This document shows, piece after piece, positions 5,799 to 10,818 of a DNA stretch of 12,988 bases. The DNA is from Actinomycetota bacterium (lineage in GTDB: Bacteria; Actinomycetota; Thermoleophilia; Gaiellales; Gaiellaceae). Numbering within the stretch: the stretch's first letter is position 1; every line of letters starts with the position of its first letter. Under the pieces are notes generated by a model. It was not told the DNA's origin and made no database searches. It was given only the letters and a program-made list of their open reading frames with translations. The stretch is taken from assembly GCA_013821525.1 (NCBI GenBank), contig JACDGR010000056.1:1-12988 (forward strand), written 5' to 3'. The position numbers were made by a program, and so were the translations under genes.

Positions 5799-5863
5799 CG
5801 GAGTACGCGTTCTTGCTTGCGCTCATCTTCGCCGTCGTGCCAGGTACTGGTCGAATCCGGTGA
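5783..5863 (+). pseudogene. flp: Truncated Flp-type (type IVb) prepilin start
   Basis: The frame reads SGQTMTEYAFLLALIFAVV, a classic Flp prepilin cleavage and N-terminal helix signature: cleavage after Gly, then a glutamate five residues into the mature hydrophobic helix (Q-T-M-T-E). After Val (5839) the similarity stops and the frame ends PGTGRIR-stop. A normal Flp pilin would continue for 30 or more residues. The expected short leader with its own start and ribosome site is not evident; the frame instead opens far upstream at ATG 5579. The fragment lies on the strand opposite tadB and tadC, unlike an intact Tad operon. Confidence 0.65.
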
Positions 5864-6064
5864 GGTAAAGGTGGACATGCGGCGGCCTAGACCTGTCCGG
5901 CCACGGTGGTGAAATCGGCTGCGGTCGTCTGACCTTCTGCGCGACGGCTCACGTCACGAGATGCGAAGACCCTCTGTGTGGAGATCCGAGAAACGGTGGC
6001 GCCCAACTGGTGCTCCTTCGTGATTTGTGGCGCGCCGCTTCGCCGGTGTGTGCTGTGGTTGCGT

Positions 6065-6080
6065 CGTGTTGTACGACACG
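6065..6080. promoter_or_regulatory. 16-bp dyad, possible operator
   Basis: CGTGTTGTACGACACG equals its reverse complement except at one symmetric pair of positions. It lies about 90 bp upstream of the first gene of the DUF192-bolA-grx operon, a usual distance for a regulator site. No known consensus is matched with confidence. Confidence 0.35.
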
Positions 6081-6141
6081 TGGTGAATGCGAAGAAGCCC
6101 CTTCTGGGGGAAACTTGCGCGCGCATGTCGAAGATCGCTGG

Positions 6142-6159
6142 GTCGGGTGACACCCCGAC
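6142..6159 (+). promoter_or_regulatory. Leader hairpin next to the DUF192 ribosome site
   Basis: GTCGGG and CCCGAC form a 6-bp stem with a TGACAC loop. The stem ends two bases before the GGTGAG that serves as ribosome site for ATG 6171. It may influence translation; only the symmetry is seen. Confidence 0.3.
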
Positions 6160-6170
6160 GGGTGAGATCG

Positions 6171-6536
6171 ATGACACTGTTGCGGATGCAGACAACAACC
6201 TTGACAACGGCAGACGGCACCCTCGTGTGCTCGAGCTGTCTGCTTGCGATTCGCCCCTGGCAGCGTCTGCGCGGCCTGCTGGGACGCAGTGGGCTCGCGG
6301 CGGGCGAGGGCATGTATTTCCGTCCTGCCGGCTCGATCCACATGTTCTTCATGCGGTTTGCGATCGACGCGATCTTCCTCGACCGCGACCTCAACGTGAT
6401 CGACGTCGAGCGAGGGTTGCAGCCGTGGAAGATGGCCTCACGTCGCGGCGCGAAGGTCGTGATCGAGGTCGCAGACGGTGCAGCGGCCGGTGTTCAGACC
6501 GGCGACCGCCTCGTGCTCGGTACGATCGAAGGATGA
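6171..6536 (+). CDS. DUF192 family protein, 121 aa
   Basis: DUF192 proteins are small beta-rich proteins of unknown biochemical role, often near secretion or stress genes. The hallmark is clear: RLRGLLGRS (32-40), EGMYFRP with SIHMFFMRFAIDAIFLD (55-71), then PWKMA and the C-terminal GDRLVL. Length is normal. A Cys-Ser-Ser-Cys pair (20-23) sits in the N-terminal strand, which suggests metal or redox behaviour but is not proof. ATG 6171 has GGTGAG four bases upstream, whereas the internal ATG 6186 has none; the frame upstream to 6087 lacks a ribosome site. Its stop overlaps the bolA start (ATGA), so it is the first gene of a three-gene operon with bolA and a glutaredoxin. No signal peptide is seen with this start. 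Confidence 0.88.
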   Translation: MTLLRMQTTTLTTADGTLVCSSCLLAIRPWQRLRGLLGRSGLAAGEGMYFRPAGSIHMFFMRFAIDAIFLDRDLNVIDVERGLQPWKMASRRGAKVVIEVADGAAAGVQTGDRLVLGTIEG

Positions 6537-6766
6537 GCACTCAGCCTTTGCGGCAGCTTCTCGAGGCCGCCTTCCCGACCGCGACCGAGCTGGACGTGCT
6601 CGACAGGACGGGCGGGGGCGATCACTTTCAGGTCGTCGTGACCGACGTCTCGCTGGCCGGGCTGTCGCTCGTCGAGCAGCATCGACGCGTGTACGAGGCG
6701 CTCGCGGCGCTGCTCGCCGACGGGACGATCCACGAACTTCGAATCAAGACAAAGGGAGCAGCGTGA
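6533..6766 (+). CDS. bolA: BolA/IbaG family protein
   Basis: BolA proteins bind monothiol glutaredoxins through a shared [2Fe-2S] cluster and take part in iron-sulfur handling and stress response. The 77-aa product matches the compact family: an N-terminal helix (PLRQLLEAAF), the GGGDHFQVVVTDVSLAGLSL core (27-46), the helix EQHRRVYEAL with the conserved histidine (50) and the C-terminal IHELRIKT strand. The gene overlaps the DUF192 gene by four bases and the glutaredoxin gene by four bases, the arrangement expected for a co-produced BolA-Grx pair. The start follows GAAGG closely and is probably reached by coupled translation. Confidence 0.93.
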   Translation: MSTQPLRQLLEAAFPTATELDVLDRTGGGDHFQVVVTDVSLAGLSLVEQHRRVYEALAALLADGTIHELRIKTKGAA

Positions 6767-7125
6767 GCTACACCGACAAGATCAAGCAAGTGATCGACGG
6801 ATCCGACGTCGCCATCTTCATGAAGGGCACGCCGTCGTTCGCAATGTGCGGCAACTCCGACCGCGCTCTGAAGGCGCTACGCCGCGCCGGTGCGTCGGTG
6901 ACCGCGGTCGACGTGCTGCCGGATCCGGCAATCCGCCAGGAGCTCTCGGCAATCTCCGGTTGGCCGACGATCCCACAGGTGTTCGTCAAGGGCGAGCTGG
7001 TCGGTGGCGCCGACATCGTCGAGGAGCTCGAGCAGAGCGGCGAGCTCGCAGAGACGCTGCGCGCGAAGCTCGGTGACGACTACAGCGCTGCTGAGCACGA
7101 CGAGTCCGTCGTCTCGCTCGCCTAG
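6763..7125 (+). CDS. grxD: Monothiol glutaredoxin (Grx4/GrxD family) with a CGNS site
   Basis: Grx4-type monothiol glutaredoxins carry and transfer [2Fe-2S] clusters using one active cysteine and glutathione, usually with BolA as partner. The 120-aa product has IFMKGTPSFAMCGNS (18-32) with Lys21 and Cys29, the SGWPTIPQVFVKGELVGGAD block (65-84) with the cis-proline loop, and a C-terminal helix. The family signature CGFS is CGNS here, so the aromatic residue after Cys-Gly is replaced by Asn; the glutathione-site residues otherwise look intact. A 15-residue acidic tail (DDYSAAEHDESVVSLA) extends beyond the usual fold. GTG 6763 overlaps the bolA stop and has GGGAG four bases upstream. It is the last gene of the operon and is followed by a strong hairpin. 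Confidence 0.92.
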   Translation: MSYTDKIKQVIDGSDVAIFMKGTPSFAMCGNSDRALKALRRAGASVTAVDVLPDPAIRQELSAISGWPTIPQVFVKGELVGGADIVEELEQSGELAETLRAKLGDDYSAAEHDESVVSLA

Positions 7126-7140
7126 GCCCCATCCGCGACT

Positions 7141-7189
7141 GCGCGCGGCGGTCTGCGACGCCCGAGCGGCGTCGTAGACCGCAGCGCGC
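7141..7189. terminator. Long bidirectional hairpin between convergent genes
   Basis: Two 22-base arms (7141-7162 and 7168-7189) pair with two internal mismatches, one of them G-U in RNA, around a 5-base loop. It lies 16 bases after the glutaredoxin stop and 4 bases from the bcp stop on the other strand, so it can terminate both transcripts. No U-tract is present, as is common in high-GC actinobacteria. Confidence 0.75.
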
Positions 7190-7192
7190 CGC

Positions 7193-7651
7193 TCAGGACT
7201 GCAGCGCTGCGAGCACGTCGTCGGCGTGCGAGGCGGGCTTCACCTTGTGCATGACCCGCTTGACGTTCCCGTCCTCGCCGATCACGAAGGTCGAGCGGGC
7301 GACGCCCATGTACGTCTTGCCCATGAACTTCTTCTCGCCCCAGACCCCGTAGCGCTCCGCCACCTCATGGCCGCTGTCGGCGAGGAGTGTGAACGGCAGC
7401 TCGTACTTCTGCTTGAACTTGACGTGCGAGGCCTCGCCATCGGGTGAGACGCCGAGCACAACCGCGCCCGCCTGCTCGAACTCGCCATATGCGTCGCGGA
7501 TCCCGCAAGCGTGCGCCGTGCACCCGGGCGTGTCGTCCTTCGGATAGAAGTAGAGAACGACCTGCTTGCCACGAAGATCGGAGAGCTTGACGGTTTTGCC
7601 GCTGTCGCTCTTCAACTCGAAGTCAGGCGCTGGCTTGCCTTCTTCCACCAC
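7193..7651 (-). CDS. bcp: Thiol peroxidase, BCP/PrxQ family
   Basis: BCP reduces hydrogen peroxide and organic peroxides with a peroxidatic cysteine, recycled through thioredoxin. The 152-aa protein starts MVEEGKPAPDFELKSDSGKT. It carries the active-site block YPKDDTPGCTAHACGIRD with peroxidatic Cys44 and resolving Cys49 (the C-x4-C atypical 2-Cys arrangement), followed by VLGVSPDG, LPFTLLADSG and the RSTFVIGEDGNV strand. It is full length. The GTG 7651 start sits about 7 bases after GAGGGGGA, and the APDF position confirms it. It is convergent with the glutaredoxin gene, sharing the hairpin at 7141-7189, and divergent from a membrane-protein operon only 31 bases away. Confidence 0.94.
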   Translation of the reverse strand: MVEEGKPAPDFELKSDSGKTVKLSDLRGKQVVLYFYPKDDTPGCTAHACGIRDAYGEFEQAGAVVLGVSPDGEASHVKFKQKYELPFTLLADSGHEVAERYGVWGEKKFMGKTYMGVARSTFVIGEDGNVKRVMHKVKPASHADDVLAALQS

Positions 7652-7682
7652 GATAGGTCCCCCTCTGTAGTTTTCGTCTCCG
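7652..7682. promoter_or_regulatory. 31-bp divergent gap between bcp and the membrane-protein operon
   Basis: Both genes start at the edges of this gap. The bcp ribosome site occupies part of it, and no ribosome site is evident for the rightward gene. Promoters must overlap the gap or lie inside the opposing coding regions, or the rightward mRNA is leaderless. Confidence 0.5.
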
Positions 7683-8033
7683 ATGCTAACGGCCCATCAT
7701 GGGAACGCATTCCTGCTGATCCTGGTCTGCGTTGCGGCGTCGGTCGCCGCGTTCGTCGCTCGGCGCCGTGGCAGAGCGGGCGCGAGCGTCGCGCAGTTGC
7801 TGGCGCTGGCCCAGACCTTGATCGTCGCGCAGGTCGGGATCGGTCTGCTGCTGCTCTCCGACCACCGGCGCGCCGCCGACCACCTCCACTACGCCTACGG
7901 GACATTCGCGCTGCTCGCCGTCCTGTCGCCCTGGCTCTATGCGCCGTCGGAGCCGAGGGCGCGATTGCTCTGGTTCGCGGTCGCCACGCTCGTCGCGGCC
8001 GCGCTGGGCGTGCGCGCCTACATGACCGCATGA
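7683..8033 (+). CDS. Four-helix membrane protein with a DHLHYAYG motif, 116 aa
   Basis: The protein has four predicted membrane helices (about 9-27, 36-58, 69-86 and 94-112) joined by short Arg-rich loops. A histidine-rich motif DHLHYAYG (66-73) opens the third helix. With HH near the N-terminus, this could bind haem or metal, but that is speculation. I do not recognise a named family; similar small membrane proteins with an H-x-x-YG motif occur next to other membrane proteins in actinobacteria. No clear ribosome site precedes ATG 7683, so a leaderless start is possible. Its TGA overlaps the next start (ATGA), placing it first in a three-gene operon. Confidence 0.75.
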   Translation: MLTAHHGNAFLLILVCVAASVAAFVARRRGRAGASVAQLLALAQTLIVAQVGIGLLLLSDHRRAADHLHYAYGTFALLAVLSPWLYAPSEPRARLLWFAVATLVAAALGVRAYMTA

Positions 8034-8386
8034 GCCCGTTCGTCCGCAACCTGCTGGTGCTCGCCGGTCTCGCCGCGCTGGTGGTCGTTCTCAACCAACA
8101 GACTGCGCTTGCGACCGCCGGCACGCTCCTGCGCTTTGCGTTCATCATCGCGATTGCGGTTGTCGCTTACTTCTTCTGGCGGGACTTCGGCCGGCGCGAG
8201 ATCAGCGTTTGGCCGCCACGTCAGCAGTGGGTCGTCTACGGCGCGGTCGCACTCCTGGTCGCCGACATCGGGTGGTACTTCTTGGAAGGGCTGAGCGGCC
8301 CGGACGCGCTCGTGTTCTTCGTCGTCGCGGCGGTGTGCGCCTACAGCGCGGTGCGGACTTGGAGGGGTCAGAGGAACCTCTCGTGA
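8030..8386 (+). CDS. Four-helix membrane protein, 118 aa
   Basis: ATG 8030 overlaps the previous stop by four bases; the frame is open further left but that portion is a shadow of other genes. The four hydrophobic segments are about 6-25 (NLLVLAGLAALVVVL), 30-51 (TLLRFAFIIAIAVVAYFFWR), 62-84 (WVVYGAVALLVADIGWYFL) and 89-108. The loop FWRDFGRREISVWPPRQQW is conserved-looking, with paired charges at the membrane face. No catalytic or transport motif is recognised. It is coupled at both ends to neighbours, so it probably works with the preceding membrane protein, perhaps as a complex. Function unknown. Confidence 0.75.
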   Translation: MSPFVRNLLVLAGLAALVVVLNQQTALATAGTLLRFAFIIAIAVVAYFFWRDFGRREISVWPPRQQWVVYGAVALLVADIGWYFLEGLSGPDALVFFVVAAVCAYSAVRTWRGQRNLS

Positions 8387-8715
8387 CCGGGGCGGAACTG
8401 ATGACCGCGCACCTGCGCGCGTTCAATCACGGCGTCGAGTCCGGCGATTGGGAGCCGATGCTCTCGCGCTTCGCACCCGAGGCCGAGGTGCAGTTCGAGA
8501 ACGTCCCGGTCGGCCCGTTCGCCGGCATCGACGCGATCCGGCGAGCCTACCGCGAGCAACCGCCCGACGACACGATTCAGCCGCTCGGAGTTCAGGAGAA
8601 CGACGAGACGACCGTCGTCGCGGCGTTCGCTTGGTCGAAGGGCGGAACCGGCCGCTTCGTGCTCGTGCACGAACGCGGCGAGGTGCGGCGCTTAACCGTG
8701 CTGTTCGACGAGTGA
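8383..8715 (+). CDS. SnoaL/NTF2-like fold protein, 110 aa
   Basis: The NTF2-like cone fold is used by small isomerases, hydrolases and ligand-binding proteins, so the family name does not give a reaction. Typical features are an N-terminal helix HLRAFNHGVESGDWEPMLSR, the strand APEAEVQFENVPVGPFAG, a helix DAIRRAYREQ, then three strands ending VLVHERGEVRRLTVLFDE. GTG 8383 overlaps the preceding TGA by four bases and has GAGGA about seven bases upstream, which sets the start. It is last in the operon with two membrane proteins. Its 3' end overlaps the convergent hemQ gene by 24 bases, so there is no room for a terminator between them. Confidence 0.82.
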   Translation: MTGAELMTAHLRAFNHGVESGDWEPMLSRFAPEAEVQFENVPVGPFAGIDAIRRAYREQPPDDTIQPLGVQENDETTVVAAFAWSKGGTGRFVLVHERGEVRRLTVLFDE

Positions 8716-9399
8716 CGCGACGCCGTCGAGGCGGCCGAGCGCCTCGCGCACGGGCATGCCCTGGCCGACGAAGATCGGCGTGTCGCGCTCGGTGTAACGG
8801 GAAGCCTCGGAGTCGCGCAGACGGAGCATCAGGTGCATGAAGTCGGCCGGCTCGTCGCACTCGAAGGCGGTCATGAACTCCTGGTCGTCGATCCCGAATG
8901 AGTACGTCGTGTGGTTGTGGATCGTCGGGAACTCCTCGCGGCCGATCTGGATGTGCTCGGCCATCGCGCGCTGCCGGTCGGCCTCTGGCAGCGCGTACCA
9001 GGGCCTCAGCTTCACGAATGGGTAAACGACGAGGTACGGCGATCCCTTGGGCACGATCTTGCGTGCTTTGCGTGCCGATGTGTACTCCGAGGCCCTCGTC
9101 GTTCCGAGGTAGGAGTACGGCGTCTCGAGCCAGCCGGCCAGCGCCGTTGCGTTCAGCGCGGCGCCGAGCTCTCCGAGATCGTCGTAGCGATTCGTGATCT
9201 TCCAGAGGAAGAAATCGGTCTCGGGCCGAACGCCGGAGGTCGAGTACGTGCGGAGCGATTCGAAGCGGGGCGCGAAATCCTCGACCACCTCGGCGAAGGC
9301 ATCTTTCGCCGCGGCGCGCTCCTCGACCGGCAGCCTGCGCCAGGCAGGATCGGCGCGGAAGAACGTGTAGGCGATGTACTGGCCGGCGTCGTCGCTCAT
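8692..9399 (-). CDS. hemQ: Chlorite-dismutase-fold haem protein, probable coproheme decarboxylase HemQ
   Basis: HemQ converts coproheme to haem b in the coproporphyrin-dependent pathway of Gram-positive bacteria. The 235-aa protein shows both halves of the fold. The N-terminal half has YIAYTFFRADPAWRRLP and TDFFLWKIT. The C-terminal half has the catalytic region LVVYPFVKLRPWYALP (Tyr126 in the position of the decarboxylase tyrosine), MAEHIQIGREEFP with His149 as the likely proximal haem ligand, and TTYSFGIDDQEFMTAFECDE. The size fits. A peroxidase-type relative in the same family is the alternative. Start ATG 9399 has no clear ribosome site and begins only 11 bases from a mini-transposon, so its promoter may lie in that element or upstream in the lipoprotein gene. 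The 3' end overlaps the SnoaL-like gene. Confidence 0.88.
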   Translation of the reverse strand: MSDDAGQYIAYTFFRADPAWRRLPVEERAAAKDAFAEVVEDFAPRFESLRTYSTSGVRPETDFFLWKITNRYDDLGELGAALNATALAGWLETPYSYLGTTRASEYTSARKARKIVPKGSPYLVVYPFVKLRPWYALPEADRQRAMAEHIQIGREEFPTIHNHTTYSFGIDDQEFMTAFECDEPADFMHLMLRLRDSEASRYTERDTPIFVGQGMPVREALGRLDGVASLVEQHG

Positions 9400-9410
9400 C
9401 GCCGACAGGC

Positions 9411-9515
9411 TAGATGGTTGGTGCCACGTGGGCGTGGGGTCAGGGGCGGATCCTGACCGCCTGCGCCGTGTCTGGGCCGTCCCTGGACGGGCGCAATCGT
9501 GGCATCAACCATCTA
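9411..9515. mobile_element. 105-bp MITE with TA target duplication
   Basis: The ends TAGATGGTTGGTGCCACG (9411-9428) and CGTGGCATCAACCATCTA (9498-9515) are inverted repeats with one mismatch. The outer TA on each side looks like the target duplication, leaving 16-bp terminal repeats around about 69 bp of non-coding core. The core contains two further dyads: GGTCAGG/CCTGACC at 9438-9458 and CCGTCC/GGACGG at 9477-9490. The right end matches 17 of 18 bases of the repeat directly behind the transposase at 1-82, so that transposase, or a relative, probably mobilises this element in trans. It fills the gap between hemQ and the lipoprotein gene. Confidence 0.8.
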
Positions 9516-10640
9516 ACGCTCGGCGGCCGCCCGAACAGCCGCCTCGCTGCTCTTCGGCGTGCCGTCGGCGTAGCGAGTCCCGCTCTGCAGACCGGTGAGG
9601 GGCTGTTCGTCGACGACGTGGAAGAGGTAGAGCCCCTCGACGGTCGGCTGGCGGCGTGCGAGCCGGATCGCGTCGATGTAGTACCGGGCCTGGGTGGCCT
9701 CGTCGACCGTTCTGACGACCTCGCTGCCTGTGTACAGCCCCGCTTTGCGGGCGGGAATCGTCGTCTCGACGCCGTACTCTCCGTAGAGGATCGGCAGCTT
9801 TGATCCGCGCTGGGCGGTGCCGTCGAAGGCGGCTCCGAGTAGGTGCACGAGCGTCCTATAGTCGGCGATCCCGATCGACGTCGAGTGCGGATGCGTGAAG
9901 CTCGGTGGGATCTTCGGGGTCTCGCCGTAGACGTGGATCGAGAGGGCGTCCATGATCGGCTTCGCGCGACCACTCTCCCGGTAGGCGCGGCCGAGGTCGC
10001 GGAGGAAGCTCGTTAGCGAGTGGGTCTGCCGTGAGGCGGTCGGATCGTCACCGCCGCGCGGGGCAAGCCCTGCGCCGACCACCTCGATCTCGCCACGGAC
10101 AGCTTTCAGCGCGTCGTAGGTCTCGGCAAGGAGCGGCTCGAACCGGTCTGCGGCGGCATCCGAGCCGTCGGGCCCGAACTGCGGCTGCCAGAAGAGGTTG
10201 ATGTTCGGCTCGTTGCCGACGATCACGCTGCCGACGTCGGGCAGGGAGCGAGCCAGCGCGGCAGCGAACGCAGCGAACGCCGATCGCGCAAGTGGATCCG
10301 TCGGCGTCGCCGAGCTGAGCTGGTAGACGGCGAGTACGGGGTGGATGCCTGCGGCAGCGGCGGCGTCGACCGCCCGGCGCAGCGGTGGCAGGAGCGTGGC
10401 GGGAGTCGTGCCGGGCTCCCAGAGCGCGCTGAGGACGATCGCCCGGAACCCCGAGTCGTGCGCCTGCCGCATCGAGGCGCCCGGGTCGGGAGCCCATTTC
10501 GCCGAATCCTCGACGGCCCCGACGACGAACCGAGGCTCGGTGCTCGCACCGTCGCCCGGCGCGGAACCCTTGCCGCCGCAGCCCGCCAGCGCGAGCAGCA
10601 CGAAGCCGATCAGCGACAACCGGAGGAGGGGGCGGAGCAC
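9513..10640 (-). CDS. Lipoprotein with a glycoside-hydrolase-like TIM barrel, 375 aa
   Basis: A likely secreted, membrane-anchored glycosidase. GTG 10640 is chosen because GGGAG lies about five bases upstream and the product then starts with a proper lipoprotein signal: LRPLLRLSLIGFVLLALAG followed by Cys21 in an LAGC lipobox. The frame further upstream to 10739 would bury this signal. The rest fits a clan-A glycosidase barrel: SALWEPG, IHPVLAVYQLS, VGNEPN with Glu144 as candidate acid/base, ALSIHVYGE, PILYGEYGVET with Glu288 as candidate nucleophile, and GLYLFHVVDE near the end. The substrate cannot be read from the sequence. The TAG stop is formed where the mini-transposon begins (TA from the target, G from the element). 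It is transcribed towards hemQ and divergent from uvrC. Confidence 0.82.
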   Translation of the reverse strand: MLRPLLRLSLIGFVLLALAGCGGKGSAPGDGASTEPRFVVGAVEDSAKWAPDPGASMRQAHDSGFRAIVLSALWEPGTTPATLLPPLRRAVDAAAAAGIHPVLAVYQLSSATPTDPLARSAFAAFAAALARSLPDVGSVIVGNEPNINLFWQPQFGPDGSDAAADRFEPLLAETYDALKAVRGEIEVVGAGLAPRGGDDPTASRQTHSLTSFLRDLGRAYRESGRAKPIMDALSIHVYGETPKIPPSFTHPHSTSIGIADYRTLVHLLGAAFDGTAQRGSKLPILYGEYGVETTIPARKAGLYTGSEVVRTVDEATQARYYIDAIRLARRQPTVEGLYLFHVVDEQPLTGLQSGTRYADGTPKSSEAAVRAAAER

Positions 10641-10697
10641 CTCGCTCCCGTTCCCGAAAGCAATCGGTACAGAACCCGCAAAAGGGGACGGGTCTTC

Positions 10698-10748
10698 CGT
10701 GCGAGGTTCACACCTTGGTGTCTGACACCACGTAGTCAACCTCGCATG
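10698..10748. repeat. Nested two-tier palindrome between divergent genes
   Basis: An inner 15-bp dyad TGGTGT-CTG-ACACCA (10716-10730) lies within an outer pair CGTGCGAGGTT (10698-10708) and AACCTCGCATG (10738-10748), which pairs over 11 positions with one G-U. The two tiers are separated by seven unpaired bases on each side. It resembles REP/REPIN-type extragenic elements, whose inner GGTGTC-GACACC form recurs in many genomes, or an operator for the divergent lipoprotein and uvrC genes. Confidence 0.6.
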
Positions 10749-10818
10749 ATGGACGGGCCTTTCTGGGCCACGTCACCCCGGGGCAGCACGAAAGAGACGC
10801 TGGGTACGCTGGAATGCG

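Larger units (their letters stand above)
5864..6170. other. Intergenic stretch upstream of the DUF192 operon
   Basis: No supported gene is seen. The stretch contains a near-perfect 16-bp dyad at 6065-6080, a CCCC-TTCT-GGGG hairpin at 6098-6109 and a GTCGGG/CCCGAC hairpin at 6142-6159 directly before the ribosome site of the DUF192 gene. It presumably holds that operon's promoter, but I cannot identify clear -35/-10 boxes. The left part may contain further unrecognisable debris of the pilus locus. Confidence 0.5.

Noticed and set aside
6087..6170. Upstream extension of the DUF192 protein
   Set aside because: There is no ribosome site at 6087, and the added residues are Arg-rich and overlap the leader hairpins.
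10641..10739. Upstream start for the lipoprotein gene
   Set aside because: It would place 33 polar residues before the signal peptide and lipobox; GTG 10640 has a ribosome site and gives a normal lipoprotein signal.
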